A stretch of DNA of 64,000 nt from Verrucomicrobiota bacterium. GTDB lineage: Bacteria; Verrucomicrobiota; Verrucomicrobiia; Opitutales; UBA953. A program made the translations under genes and the position numbers. The stretch spans positions 95,650 through 159,649 of the forward strand of contig BGOK01000004.1 in NCBI GenBank assembly GCA_003569205.1, read 5' to 3'. This document shows positions 30,072 to 38,646 of this stretch, piece by piece. The notes below the pieces were generated by a model, which saw only the letters and a program-made list of their open reading frames with translations, ran no database searches and was not told the DNA's origin. Position 1 is the stretch's first letter. Every line of letters starts with the position of its first letter.

Positions 30072-30931
30072 GTCCTCGCGCCCGCCTTTCCCGCGCTCGT
30101 CGCGGCTTTACGCTGATTGAGCTGTTGGTGGTAATCACCATCATCCTGCTCATTTCAGGTTTGTTCCTCAATATGTCCGCTGGCGATGGCGGTGGCCTGA
30201 TGGGCGGCCAGCGCATGGTCGGCTCCTCGATTCGATCCGTTCGCGCGATGGCTTTGATGAACCGCGGAGCCCAGGGCACGGGCGTGAGCTATAATGCTCG
30301 TTACCGACTTCTAATCCTAAACGACCCGTCGGATCCCGTGAACCACCTGCACAAGTACATGATTGTCGTGGGTAGTGTGGATACCAGCACGATGGCGGCG
30401 GGCGTCGATCCGACGACTGTTACGAGCACTTCCGATAGCCGCTACAAGTGGTATTCCCCGGATGCCCCGACTTTGCTACCCAGTGGGGTCTACTTTGTTC
30501 CGCCTGCCAGCGACACCACCACCGTCGTCAATAAGCCCCCGGGCTTCACGGGCACCTGGGTCGGCCGCGCGAGCATCATCGGCCAGATCGCAGACAATGC
30601 CACGGCCAACTCGAACGACAACCCCGGCAGCCCGCCTTGGATGATGTTCGCTTCGCAGGGTGTCGTCGCTCCTACTAACTTGGCCGCAATGTCCGGCCTC
30701 GACGCCAAGAAGTGGTACTACGTAGAACTCCAGACCGGCGGGACCTCCAATCACCTCGGCCGCGTCATTCTCGTGCTCGCTAACGGCGTGCTGCGACTAG
30801 ACCCGGCCTCCAATAAGGTCCAACTCGACCTAATCAGCGAAAACCAGTTGGCGGCCTTGTCGCTCCGCCCCAGCGGCGATGTGGCGATGACCACCGATCC
30901 AGATGAACTGGACAAAAATCTCCTGAAGTAA
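30068..30931 (+). CDS. Type II pseudopilin, GspH-like
   Basis: A 287-residue protein starting at GTG 30068, overlapping the previous stop (GTGA). The cleavage site is G13|F14TLIE18, then LLVVITIILLISGLFLNMSA. The C-terminal part is Thr/Ser-rich and beta-rich. The position after a GspG-like gene and the SSIRSVRAMALMNR segment fit GspH/FimT-type minor pseudopilins, and it resembles the 'Verru_Chthon cassette protein D' group. That subfamily label is from memory and should be tested with HMMs. Confidence 0.82.
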   Translation: MSPRARLSRARRGFTLIELLVVITIILLISGLFLNMSAGDGGGLMGGQRMVGSSIRSVRAMALMNRGAQGTGVSYNARYRLLILNDPSDPVNHLHKYMIVVGSVDTSTMAAGVDPTTVTSTSDSRYKWYSPDAPTLLPSGVYFVPPASDTTTVVNKPPGFTGTWVGRASIIGQIADNATANSNDNPGSPPWMMFASQGVVAPTNLAAMSGLDAKKWYYVELQTGGTSNHLGRVILVLANGVLRLDPASNKVQLDLISENQLAALSLRPSGDVAMTTDPDELDKNLLK

Positions 30932-31725
30932 TGAACACCGTCCTTTCTCCTTCCCCTCGTCGCTCGGGCTTCTCGCTGATCGAGGTCACCCTCGCCATCG
31001 GCATCCTTGGCATGGCGATTTTATCGCTGGTTGGCATCCTTGGTTCGACCTTTCAGCAGGTCGACGAGATCATGCAGACCAATCGCGCCTTGTCGGGGGT
31101 GACTCGCCTGATTGGTGCGCTCGATAACCCGCGCTCTATCGTCTACCTAGATGCCAGCGCGGACAGCAATCCTGCGAACACGAAGTATATCCACCAAGGC
31201 CTTCAGTCGAAACTCGATCCGTTTGTCGCCATTCCAGCGTCGAACTTTGAAATTGCCTACCGCTTACTAGGTCCGGCCAACACGACGACCAACGCCGTCT
31301 GGCTCTACGTCTATGACCGTAAGATGGTCATTGCGGTGGCCGATGCGCAGGCTGGTGCGACGGTGAGCTACAACCTCTATTCTAATCCCTCGGCGATGGA
31401 AGTCGCTTCCTGTGCTGGCAATTCCGATAACTTTAGCCCAATCGCGGCCAACACACGAAACGTCGTTGGTACCCCGATGCGGGTACGCCTCACGCTCTCG
31501 AAGTTGCTCGTTGGTCAGCGCTACCAGATCGACACCGTCACGGGTGAGCCGAGCGTGGCCAAGTGGACCCCGGGTACCGCGTTGCCGGTCGACCCTAATC
31601 TCTACGCGTTGGCCTACCTTCCGGTCGTCGCCGAATTCTTCCCGCACGATTATGTGGACTCTGCGATTTTTAAGGCTCGTGAAGAGACACCCCTCCTTGT
31701 GCAGAACATCATCATCAGCCGATGA
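30931..31725 (+). CDS. Type II pseudopilin, GspI-like
   Basis: A 264-residue protein whose ATG overlaps the preceding TAA (TAATG). The cleavage site is G13|F14SLIE18 followed by VTLAIGILGMAILSLVGILG, a GspI/PilV-like helix. It resembles 'Verru_Chthon cassette protein B'. The body has YRLLGPANTTTNAVWLYVYDRKM and a proline-rich end (REETPLLVQNIIISR). It is in the third, GspI-like position of the operon. Confidence 0.84.
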   Translation: MNTVLSPSPRRSGFSLIEVTLAIGILGMAILSLVGILGSTFQQVDEIMQTNRALSGVTRLIGALDNPRSIVYLDASADSNPANTKYIHQGLQSKLDPFVAIPASNFEIAYRLLGPANTTTNAVWLYVYDRKMVIAVADAQAGATVSYNLYSNPSAMEVASCAGNSDNFSPIAANTRNVVGTPMRVRLTLSKLLVGQRYQIDTVTGEPSVAKWTPGTALPVDPNLYALAYLPVVAEFFPHDYVDSAIFKAREETPLLVQNIIISR

Positions 31726-33044
31726 AAACCTCCCTCCTCCGTACCGCCCGCCGCGGCTTTACCTTGATCGAAGTCATGGTCGCCACGGCGATCATGATGG
31801 TGATCGTTCTCGCCGTGGTGACCATCGCCGCGGACACCTTTAAGGCGTACGACCGCGCGGTCGCCGACCTCACGACGCAGTCCGAGGCCCGTGGTGCCCT
31901 CGATGCAATGGAGAACGATTTCCAGACGGCAGTCATCCGGCCCGACGGTCGCTGCTGGATGGAAGTTATCCTGCCTGGTGCAACGGCTCCGGCTGGCGTA
32001 CCCAAGGCGGTCGGTAACCTGCAGCCAGTCGACCATCCGATTGTCATGCTCTTTTCGGCGCCGCCGGACCGCCCACGCTGGTCCCCGGTGGCCACCACGC
32101 CGCGTACGGCCTTTAAGGGCGATGTCTGTGCGGTTGCCTATCGTATCGGCCAGCGTTCGCCTTTTGACGCCCCGGGTGACCCCATCCAGCAGGTGTATGG
32201 CGTCTACCGTACGATTATCGACCCTGAGGCGACCTTCCGTGATGCCTTGCCGATCATCTTTTCTTCGACTCCGACGGTCCCCACGTCTCCTTGGAATTAC
32301 TGGAACGCTCCGCGGCTGGTGCCGAATTACTCCGTCTCGGCCACCTCGGGTGGCTTTCAGACCCGCAACTTGATTGACCAGAGCTTGGTGCAGACGGGTG
32401 GGGCGACTTCTAATTATTGCTGGACGCTGGATGACCAGAATTTCATCGCTTCGAATGTTGTCTCCATGCACCTGACCTTCTGGTGCAAGTCTTCCTTGCC
32501 GGCCTCCTCCACGGTGACGGGTGCCTTGGTCGACCCGCTGAAGCGTCCAGCCGAATTACTCCGCCCGGTGGTCGTAGGTTCTGCCGATACCTTTAAGTTC
32601 GGCCCGGCAGCTTACGGCGGTTACATCGGTGAATACGTCACCAATACGACGTCCTCGACCACGAATGCGGCCCCGTTGCGCTTTGCTCCTTCCAGCGGCT
32701 CCCCAGTGCCCGTGACGGCCGCCGGCACGCCTCACCCTTACGACACCTATGGTGCTCGCCTCCGTATCTTCGCGGACCGGATGTATCCTGATTCCCTTGG
32801 GCCGAACAACGCCGCGACCGCTACGTCTTTGCCTTACCTGCCTTACTCCGTGAAGGCCGTGGAGGTCTCGCTTACGATCCTGACACCCGAGGGCTCTAAG
32901 GAGCTCCGCTCCCTGCAGAAACTTACCGCCGCCCAGTCGGCCACGGGTATCGCGCTGCCTTCAGTTAATGATTATAAGCGCATCGTGAATCAGTACGGTC
33001 GCAACTATACTCGCTACATCAAGTTGATGGCGAACGGCGGCTAA
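31722..33044 (+). CDS. Type II pseudopilin, GspJ-like
   Basis: A 440-residue protein overlapping the previous gene by ATGA. The cleavage site is G12|F13TLIE17, followed by VMVATAIMMVIVLAVVTIAADTF. The segment LTTQSEARGALDAMENDFQTAVIRPDG matches the GspJ/PilW-type region after the helix, and the protein resembles 'Verru_Chthon cassette protein C'. At 440 residues it is about twice the size of a typical GspJ. It is the last gene of the operon, followed by a bidirectional terminator. No GspK, secretion ATPase or secretin is encoded nearby. Confidence 0.84.
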   Translation: MKTSLLRTARRGFTLIEVMVATAIMMVIVLAVVTIAADTFKAYDRAVADLTTQSEARGALDAMENDFQTAVIRPDGRCWMEVILPGATAPAGVPKAVGNLQPVDHPIVMLFSAPPDRPRWSPVATTPRTAFKGDVCAVAYRIGQRSPFDAPGDPIQQVYGVYRTIIDPEATFRDALPIIFSSTPTVPTSPWNYWNAPRLVPNYSVSATSGGFQTRNLIDQSLVQTGGATSNYCWTLDDQNFIASNVVSMHLTFWCKSSLPASSTVTGALVDPLKRPAELLRPVVVGSADTFKFGPAAYGGYIGEYVTNTTSSTTNAAPLRFAPSSGSPVPVTAAGTPHPYDTYGARLRIFADRMYPDSLGPNNAATATSLPYLPYSVKAVEVSLTILTPEGSKELRSLQKLTAAQSATGIALPSVNDYKRIVNQYGRNYTRYIKLMANGG

Positions 33045-33060
33045 GCGCCGTCAGGTTTAA

Positions 33061-33094
33061 ACAAAAAGGGCGTCCTCACGGGACGCCCTTTTGC
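33061..33094. terminator. Bidirectional terminator between pseudopilins and accA
   Basis: A 12-bp perfect stem, AAAAGGGCGTCC (33064-33075) and GGACGCCCTTTT (33081-33092), with a TCACG loop. U-runs form on either strand, so it can end both the plus-strand pseudopilin operon and the minus-strand accA transcript. Confidence 0.9.
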
Positions 33095-33111
33095 TTGGTG
33101 GAGCTGGCCGC

Positions 33112-34080
33112 TTACTCGGCGTACACACCCATCTTGCGGAACTTGGCGTAGCGGTCGGCGACTAGCTTGTCGGGTTTAGCCTTCGAGAGTTCCTTGAGGG
33201 CTTCGCGTAGCATCTTGCGGATGTTAGAGCCGGTGGCAGCGGGGTCTTCCTGGGCGCCGCCGAGGGGCTCCTTCACTACGCCGTCCACAACGCCGAGCTT
33301 GAGGAGATTCGGGGCATCGAGGCACAGGGCTTCGGCGGCCTTGGGCGCGTGGGCGCGGTCCTTGAAGAGGATCGCGGCGCAGCCTTCGGGAGAGATGACG
33401 GAGTAGTAGGCGTTCTCGAGGATGTAGACGCGGTTCGAGACGGCGATGCCGAGGGCACCACCGGAACCACCTTCGCCGATGACGAAGGTGATAATGGGCA
33501 CGCCGAACTGACTCATCTCACGGAGGTTTACCGCGATGGCTTCAGCCACGTGGCGTTCTTCCGACCCGATGCCCGGGAAGGCGCCGGGGGTGTCGACGAG
33601 GGTGATGATGGGTAACTTAAAGGTGTGCGCCATCTTCATCAGGCGAAGGGCCTTGCGGTAACCTTCCGGGTTGGGGCAACCGAAGTTACGACGAAGGTTT
33701 TCCTTAGTGTCGCGGCCTTTCTGTTGGCCGATGACCATGACGGGCTGGCCTTCAAAGAAGGCTGTTCCGCCGACGGTGGACTCATCGTCCATGTAGAGAC
33801 GGTCGCCATGAAGCTCCTGGAAGTCGTCAAAGATCATCCCGATATAGTCCAGGGAGTAGGGCCGGCGGGGGTGTCGTGCCAGCTGGACGCGCTGCCAGGG
33901 GGTCAGGTTGCCGTAGACCTCTCGGCGGGTCTGGGCCAGCTTGGCCTCCATGGAGACGGCTTCCTTGGTGACGTCCATGCCAGCGGACTCGGACGAGGCG
34001 CGCAGGGCGGCAATCTTATCCTCTAGTTCGCGGATGGGCTTCTCAAACTCGAGCGTGAAGCGGGGCTTCGTGACAGACAT
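33112..34080 (-). CDS. accA: Acetyl-CoA carboxylase carboxyltransferase subunit alpha
   Basis: A 322-residue cytoplasmic enzyme for the first committed step of fatty-acid synthesis, making malonyl-CoA with AccD. Hallmarks include the N-terminal helix (LEFEKPIRELEDKIAAL), ARHPRRPYSLDYI, ELHGDRLYMDDESTVGGTAFF, LPIITLVDTPGAFPGIGSEERHVAEAIA and IGEGGSGGALGIAVSNRV. Length is normal. The leader is pyrimidine-rich, ending CCCCCATG, with no Shine-Dalgarno sequence. It is monocistronic between a shared terminator and a divergent DUF1080 gene. Confidence 0.97.
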   Translation of the reverse strand: MSVTKPRFTLEFEKPIRELEDKIAALRASSESAGMDVTKEAVSMEAKLAQTRREVYGNLTPWQRVQLARHPRRPYSLDYIGMIFDDFQELHGDRLYMDDESTVGGTAFFEGQPVMVIGQQKGRDTKENLRRNFGCPNPEGYRKALRLMKMAHTFKLPIITLVDTPGAFPGIGSEERHVAEAIAVNLREMSQFGVPIITFVIGEGGSGGALGIAVSNRVYILENAYYSVISPEGCAAILFKDRAHAPKAAEALCLDAPNLLKLGVVDGVVKEPLGGAQEDPAATGSNIRKMLREALKELSKAKPDKLVADRYAKFRKMGVYAE

Positions 34081-34222
34081 GGGGGACTAAATAGGGGATT
34101 TTTAGGCCGCAGGGCAACGGGAATAGGGGGCGGCGGAGTTCTGCCAAGGGCAGAAAACGCTGTTTTTCACTCTTTTCCCCGAACCAAGCGTCGGTCAGGC
34201 TGTCGTAACCCTCACCCCAACC

Positions 34223-34999
34223 ATGCGTAACTTGTTTCTCCTGACATTGGCCGCCGCCAGCCTTTCGGCTGAAGGTTACCTCGACACACCCCTTATCCCT
34301 GGCACCCAGTGGCACGTCCATGACTCGACCCGTCCCCAGCCCCCGCGCGCGGACAAGGAGAAGCTGAAGTGCACGACGACTGCCGCCCCCGCCGGTGCCG
34401 TGGTGCTCTTTGACGGCAAGGATGCCGCCGCCGAGTGGGAAGCCGACAACGGCGCCAAGGGCGTGACGTGGGAAGTGAAGGAAGGCGCGATGGTTGCCCG
34501 TAAGAATGGCATCCACACCAAGAAGTCCTTCGGCGATATTACTCTCCACACCGAATGGCGCTCCGCCGAAGGCTACGATAAGAACGAGAAGAAGAAGGGC
34601 CAGGGTAATTCCAACAGTGGCATCTTCTTCATGCGTACCTACGAACTGCAGGTGCTCGATTGCGCCAAGACCGAAACCTACGCCGACGGCATGACGGCTG
34701 CGATCTATGGTCAGCAGCCGCCGCTCTTTAATGCCTGTAATCCCTCGCGCGAATGGAACAGCTACGACATCGAATGGACCGCTCCGCGCTTCGATCAAGA
34801 CGGCAAGGTGGTCTCGAAAGCCCGCATCACGGTTGTGATGAACGGCGTCAAGGTGCAGGACAATATCGAGTATATCGGCCCGAGCAGCCACAAGAAGAAC
34901 CCCCCTTACGCGAAGCACGCGGACAAGCTGCCCATCGGCCTGCAGTTCCACGGCGACCCCGTCGAGTTCCGCAACATGTGGGTCGTCGAGAAGAAGTAA
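34223..34999 (+). CDS. DUF1080 (3-keto-disaccharide hydrolase) family exported protein
   Basis: A 258-residue protein with a signal peptide (MRNLFLLTLAAASLSAEG). The domain starts at VVLFDGKDAAAEW and shows the family hallmarks WEVKEGAMVA, DITLHTEWR, GNSNSGIFFM, YELQVLD, EWNSYDIEWTAPRF and PIGLQFHGDPVEFRNMWV. The family is a concanavalin-like beta-sandwich; some members hydrolyse 3-keto-glycosides. It is common in Verrucomicrobia and Planctomycetes secretomes. It has its own terminator and is divergent from accA. Confidence 0.92.
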   Translation: MRNLFLLTLAAASLSAEGYLDTPLIPGTQWHVHDSTRPQPPRADKEKLKCTTTAAPAGAVVLFDGKDAAAEWEADNGAKGVTWEVKEGAMVARKNGIHTKKSFGDITLHTEWRSAEGYDKNEKKKGQGNSNSGIFFMRTYELQVLDCAKTETYADGMTAAIYGQQPPLFNACNPSREWNSYDIEWTAPRFDQDGKVVSKARITVVMNGVKVQDNIEYIGPSSHKKNPPYAKHADKLPIGLQFHGDPVEFRNMWVVEKK

Positions 35000-35020
35000 G
35001 CGCTCGTTTAGTTCCTGATG

Positions 35021-35050
35021 ACGCCCCGGCTTGCCCGGGGCGTTTGTTTG
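35021..35050 (+). terminator. Intrinsic terminator of the DUF1080 gene
   Basis: A 9-bp stem, ACGCCCCGG and CCGGGGCGT (35021-35029 and 35035-35043), closes a CTTGC loop and is followed by TTGTTTG. Confidence 0.85.
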
Positions 35051-35140
35051 GGGCGCCGTTCAGGCGTCAGGTATTATAGGCTGATTTGACTTACCCGTTT
35101 GCAAGGGGGGTGGTTCTTGGTACGGTCGAGGCTTCCACGA

Positions 35141-36307
35141 ATGTATCCCGCTGATCAACGCGACAACTGGTATGCCGGACAGGGCCGATGGTCTGACGTG
35201 CCGGCGTCGGATTGGAACGATTGGCACTGGCAACTACGGAATCGCATCACGACCTTAGCCCAACTGGAGACGCTCCTCGAATTGTCTCCGCAGGAGCGGG
35301 CAGGCTGCCTCTTTGCTGCCCATAAGCTGGCCCTGGCGATCACCCCGCACTTCTTTAACCTGATTGACCCGCTGGACCCGAATTGCCCAGTCCGCCGTCA
35401 GGTCATCCCGCATATCGACGAGTCCGTCGTTGCCCCTGGCGAGTCGGCGGATCCCGTCGGCGAAGAGGGGACTATGCCAGTTCCAGGCATTGTGCACCGC
35501 TATCCAGATCGCGTCCTGTTTCTCGTGACCGACCGTTGCGCTTCGTATTGCCGCTACTGTACGCGGAGTCGCTTGGTTTCCAACGCACAGTCTTACGATT
35601 TCCACCCGGAGCTTGAGCAGGGTCTGCAGTATATCGCTGCCCACCCGGAAGTGCGCGACGTCCTCATTTCTGGAGGCGATCCGCTATTGCTGTCCGATGC
35701 TAAAATCGACGCCCTGCTCGGTCGCCTGCGGGCCATCCCGCATGTGGAGTTTATTCGCATGGGTTCGCGGATTCCTGTCTTCCTGCCGCAACGCATCACG
35801 CCTGAGCTCGCGGCCATCTTTCGTAAGCACGGCCCGATCTGGATGAGTATCCATACCAACCACCCGAAGGAGATTACGCGCGAATTGGCCGAGGCCTGCG
35901 AGCGGTTGTCCCTAGCGGGCGTCCCCCTGGGTAATCAGTCGGTCTTGCTTAACGGGATTAACGATACGCCCGAGATTATGAAGTCGCTCGTGCACCGTCT
36001 TTTGATGATGCGCGTCCGGCCGTACTACCTTTATGCGTGTGACCTCATTGAGGGATCAACGCATTTCCGGGCGCCGATTCAGAAGGGTATCGATATCATC
36101 CGTGCGCTCCGTGGGCACACGACAGGGTATGGGGTGCCGCAACTGACCATCGATGGGCCAGGCGGTGGGGGAAAAATCCCCATCAACCCCGAGTATGTGC
36201 AGGCCATCCACGATGGTATCGTGGAGCTCCGAAATTTCGAGGACCGGGCTTATGTCTACCCATCGGGTAAGCAGATGCCGGATCCTACACCGGAGTTGAG
36301 GGAGTAA
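35141..36307 (+). CDS. kamA: Lysine 2,3-aminomutase-like radical SAM enzyme
   Basis: A 388-residue protein from ATG 35141; the frame opens at 35099, but the extra 14 residues lack similarity. The radical-SAM cluster ligands are C133-x3-C137-x2-C140 (CASYCRYC). The PLP lysine is K345 in PGGGGKIPINP, and the lysine-binding aspartates of true aminomutases are present as D301 (YACDLIEGS) and D338 (TIDGPGG). This favours L-lysine to L-beta-lysine conversion over the EpmB elongation-factor-P branch, which is shorter. No efp or beta-lysine acetyltransferase lies next to it, so the end use (osmolyte, lysine degradation or antibiotic precursor) is open. Confidence 0.88.
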   Translation: MYPADQRDNWYAGQGRWSDVPASDWNDWHWQLRNRITTLAQLETLLELSPQERAGCLFAAHKLALAITPHFFNLIDPLDPNCPVRRQVIPHIDESVVAPGESADPVGEEGTMPVPGIVHRYPDRVLFLVTDRCASYCRYCTRSRLVSNAQSYDFHPELEQGLQYIAAHPEVRDVLISGGDPLLLSDAKIDALLGRLRAIPHVEFIRMGSRIPVFLPQRITPELAAIFRKHGPIWMSIHTNHPKEITRELAEACERLSLAGVPLGNQSVLLNGINDTPEIMKSLVHRLLMMRVRPYYLYACDLIEGSTHFRAPIQKGIDIIRALRGHTTGYGVPQLTIDGPGGGGKIPINPEYVQAIHDGIVELRNFEDRAYVYPSGKQMPDPTPELRE

Positions 36308-36334
36308 GGTTAGGGGGTGGGGTATTGGGGCTGG

Positions 36335-36386
36335 TAGGGTTAGCACTGCGTGCTAACCTAGCTCCAACGCCGTGCTGACCCTGCCT
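36335..36386. repeat. Palindromic REP-like repeat, one full and one degenerate unit
   Basis: A full 26-bp palindrome (TAGGGTTAGCA, core CTGCG, TGCTAACCTA) at 36335-36360 is followed by a degraded mirror unit (CGTGCTGACCCTGCC, about 36371-36385). It belongs to the family also found at 46366, 49422, 50561 and 63055. Confidence 0.85.
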
Positions 36387-36394
36387 GCACACCC

Positions 36395-36434
36395 CAAAAC
36401 AGGGCGAACCAGAAGGTTATTCTGGTTCGCTGTT
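36395..36434 (-). terminator. Terminator downstream of tRNA-Arg
   Basis: An 11-bp stem, GCGAACCAGAA and TTCTGGTTCGC (36404-36414 and 36420-36430), with a 5-base loop. On the minus strand a TTTTGGGG tail follows directly after the tRNA gene. Confidence 0.75.
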
Positions 36435-36439
36435 CAAAA

Positions 36440-36514
36440 TGGTGGGCCCGTAGGGATTCGAACCCCAAACGTCTGATCCGTAGTCAGAAATGATATCCAT
36501 TTCACCACGAGCCC
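36440..36514 (-). tRNA. tRNA-Arg (anticodon ACG)
   Basis: A 75-nt cloverleaf is read on the minus strand. The acceptor arms GGGCTCG and CGGGCCC pair over 7 bp and the 3' ACCA is encoded. The anticodon stem TCTGA/TCAGA encloses the loop CTACGGA, giving anticodon ACG. The T-arm contains GGTTCGAATCC. The wobble A would be deaminated to inosine by TadA to read CGU, CGC and CGA. Confidence 0.96.
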
Positions 36515-36574
36515 GTTCCGAGACGCTAGAAAGAACCATCCCTGACTCGAAAGGCAAGGAATTTTTGGAAAGGG

Positions 36575-37267
36575 CTACTTTTTAGCCCGATGGAGCGCCA
36601 CGGTGCCGAACAGCATGCTCTCATGGCTAACCTCCGAAAAACCCGCGTTTTGGAGTTCCAAGGTCAGGCCCGCAGCATCCGGAAAGCCGGCGATGCTCGT
36701 GCCAAGGTAGCGATACGCTCCGAAGTCTCCGGTGAGGATTCCTGCAAGGATCGGCGAGATGAGGCGCACATGCATGAAGTGGAAGGGCGCAAACCATGCG
36801 GCGGGTTTGGAGAATTCGAGGATGAAGACGGAGCCAGCTGGCTTGGTCACGCGATGAAGTTCCCTTAGGCCGCGGGCACGGTCTTCGAAGTTCCGCACGC
36901 CATACGCGATGGTGACAGCGTCGCAGGCGTCGTTGGCCAGCGGAAGGTTCATGCAATCGCCCAGCAGAAACTCCGGCGAACGGAGTGGGGATTTAGCGGC
37001 GCGGCGACGCGCGACCGCAAGCATCGGTTCGCAAAAGTCGTAGCCGGTTACTTTGCAATCCTGGGGGAGGGCAGGGCTGAGCTCAAAGGCGACGTCGCCG
37101 CTGCCGGTGGCGAGGTCAGCAACGTTATGAGGATGGGTGTCGACGACGGCCTGAATCAAGCGGTTACGCCAGCCGACGCAGAGGCCGAGGCTGAGTACGC
37201 GGTTGGCCAAGTCATAGCGCGAGGCAATGCCTGAGAACATCTGACGGACTGCATTACCTTCGGCCAT
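36575..37267 (-). CDS. menG: Demethylmenaquinone methyltransferase
   Basis: A 230-residue SAM-dependent methyltransferase of the UbiE/MenG family. It shows VRQMFSGIASRYDLANRVLSLG, the SAM motif DLATGSGDVAFEL, GYDFCEPMLAVARRR, DAVTIAYGVRNFEDRARGLRELHRVTKPAGSVFILEFSKP and a final GTVALHRAKK, all standard for the family. It catalyses the last step of menaquinone synthesis. menD of the same pathway lies at 47.2-48.9 kb, so menaquinone is likely the quinone here. The start has a purine-rich AAGGTAAGCGG upstream, unlike most genes in the window. It lies downstream of mnmA on the same strand. Confidence 0.95.
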   Translation of the reverse strand: MAEGNAVRQMFSGIASRYDLANRVLSLGLCVGWRNRLIQAVVDTHPHNVADLATGSGDVAFELSPALPQDCKVTGYDFCEPMLAVARRRAAKSPLRSPEFLLGDCMNLPLANDACDAVTIAYGVRNFEDRARGLRELHRVTKPAGSVFILEFSKPAAWFAPFHFMHVRLISPILAGILTGDFGAYRYLGTSIAGFPDAAGLTLELQNAGFSEVSHESMLFGTVALHRAKK

Positions 37268-37318
37268 CCGCTTACCTTCCGTACAAAGTGCAGAAGGTCA
37301 AGTGGAGGGGTGGAGGAA

Positions 37319-37356
37319 AGGTAATAGGTGATAGGGGATAGGGGGTGGGGGATGGG
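37319..37356. repeat. GGGGATR array upstream of menG
   Basis: A G-rich tract (TGATAGGGGATAGGGGGTGG and similar) lies between mnmA and menG. It is C-rich on the coding strand of both genes. A shorter oppositely oriented C-rich piece (CTATCCCCTAACCGCTATCCCC) follows at about 37391-37412, after a GCAGTCGCGCCCCTACCC fragment. Confidence 0.75.
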
Positions 37357-37415
37357 TTGAGGGGAGCGCAGTCGCGCCCCTACCCAAACTCCGCTATCCC
37401 CTAACCGCTATCCCC

Positions 37416-38492
37416 TTAAACGAATACCCCGCCGCCTAGTAGCACACGGTCTTGGTAAATCGCCACCACCTGACCAGCGGCGAGGCCTCGTTGGGTCGCT
37501 TGGAAGTGAAGGTCGACGGTGCCATCGGCGAGCGGCTTAAAGTGCGCGGCGACGGCCTTATCTCGGTAGCGCACCCGGGCGAGGATAGCTTGTTCGCTCA
37601 CGAGCGGTTGATTGATCCAAGTGAAGTTGGCGGCGCGGGCGGAGTCGGTGTAGAGCCACTTCGCGTCGGGTACGTCGAAGGCCACGTGCAGGGTCTTCGT
37701 CGCAAAATCCTTTTTCACGACAACGAAATATTTCTGGTCGGTGTTGGAAGGTAGGCCGATGCCCTTACGCTGACCGATGGTGTAACGGTGCAGGCCACGG
37801 TGTTGGCCGATTTCCTTGCCGATGGCGTTGACGATGGGACCCGGTGCGTCGGGGATGTGGCGTTCGAGGAAGTCTTGCACCGGCACCTGCCCGAGGAAGC
37901 AAATGCCTTGGCTATCCTTGCGCGTGGCGTTCGGGAGATGGGCCTCGACGGCCAGGCGGCGGACTTCTGGTTTGGTAAGTTCGCCGATCGGGAAGAGGGC
38001 CTTGGCGAGCTGGTCCTGGCGCAGCAGAGCGAGGAAGTACGACTGATCCTTATTTTGGTCGAGGCCCTCCAAGAGGTCGAACGAGCCGTCAGCGTTCGCT
38101 CGTCGGCGGGCGTAGTGACCAGTGGCGATGGCATCGTAGCCCTCGGCCAAAGCGCGACGCAGAAAGACACCGAACTTCATCTCGCGGTTGCAAATGATAT
38201 CGGGATTGGGGGTCAGCCCACGGCGGTAACCATCGACCAGGTATTCGACTACGGTTTCGCGGTAATCCTTCACTAGGTCGATGATGCGGAACGGTAGGCC
38301 GAGGTGGTCGGCGACGGTCTGGGCGTTGCGGACGTCGTCTTCCCAAGGGCATTCGCCAGGGAAGGGGAGGCCTTCCTCGTTCATCCAAGTCCGGAAGTAA
38401 GCGGCATGGACCTCGTGTCCCTGATGCTTGAGCAACAAGGCGGCCACGGCGCTGTCGACGCCGCCGGAAAGGGCTACGAGGATTTTGGACAT
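37416..38492 (-). CDS. mnmA: tRNA-specific 2-thiouridylase
   Basis: A 358-residue enzyme that thiolates U34 of tRNA-Lys, -Glu and -Gln. The PP-loop is SGGVDS (9-14). The two catalytic cysteines are C101 (NPDIICNREMKF) and C199 (DSQGICFLGQV). Other landmarks are ATGHYAR, LEGLDQNKDQSYFL and HRGLHRYTIGQRKGIGL. Length is normal. It is on the same strand as menG and separated from it by a G-rich repeat and palindrome fragment. Confidence 0.97.
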   Translation of the reverse strand: MSKILVALSGGVDSAVAALLLKHQGHEVHAAYFRTWMNEEGLPFPGECPWEDDVRNAQTVADHLGLPFRIIDLVKDYRETVVEYLVDGYRRGLTPNPDIICNREMKFGVFLRRALAEGYDAIATGHYARRRANADGSFDLLEGLDQNKDQSYFLALLRQDQLAKALFPIGELTKPEVRRLAVEAHLPNATRKDSQGICFLGQVPVQDFLERHIPDAPGPIVNAIGKEIGQHRGLHRYTIGQRKGIGLPSNTDQKYFVVVKKDFATKTLHVAFDVPDAKWLYTDSARAANFTWINQPLVSEQAILARVRYRDKAVAAHFKPLADGTVDLHFQATQRGLAAGQVVAIYQDRVLLGGGVFV

Positions 38493-38646
38493 CCGTCCCT
38501 AGGTTAGGGACGTCCCCGCATCGGGGGCGAGAAAGGAAAACCGTGGGCGTTGGGCTAGTTCGGGCTGATTTAAGAGGCCAGAGCCAGCTTCAGGGGTGCG
38601 AATGCTCGCTCCTTGCCTCCGTTGCCCGACTTGTTTTGCTGGAGGC

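Noticed and set aside
34043..34951. Minus-strand open frame of 302 codons upstream of accA
   Set aside because: It runs through the divergent promoter region and antisense to the DUF1080 gene; no domain or signal is visible in its translation.
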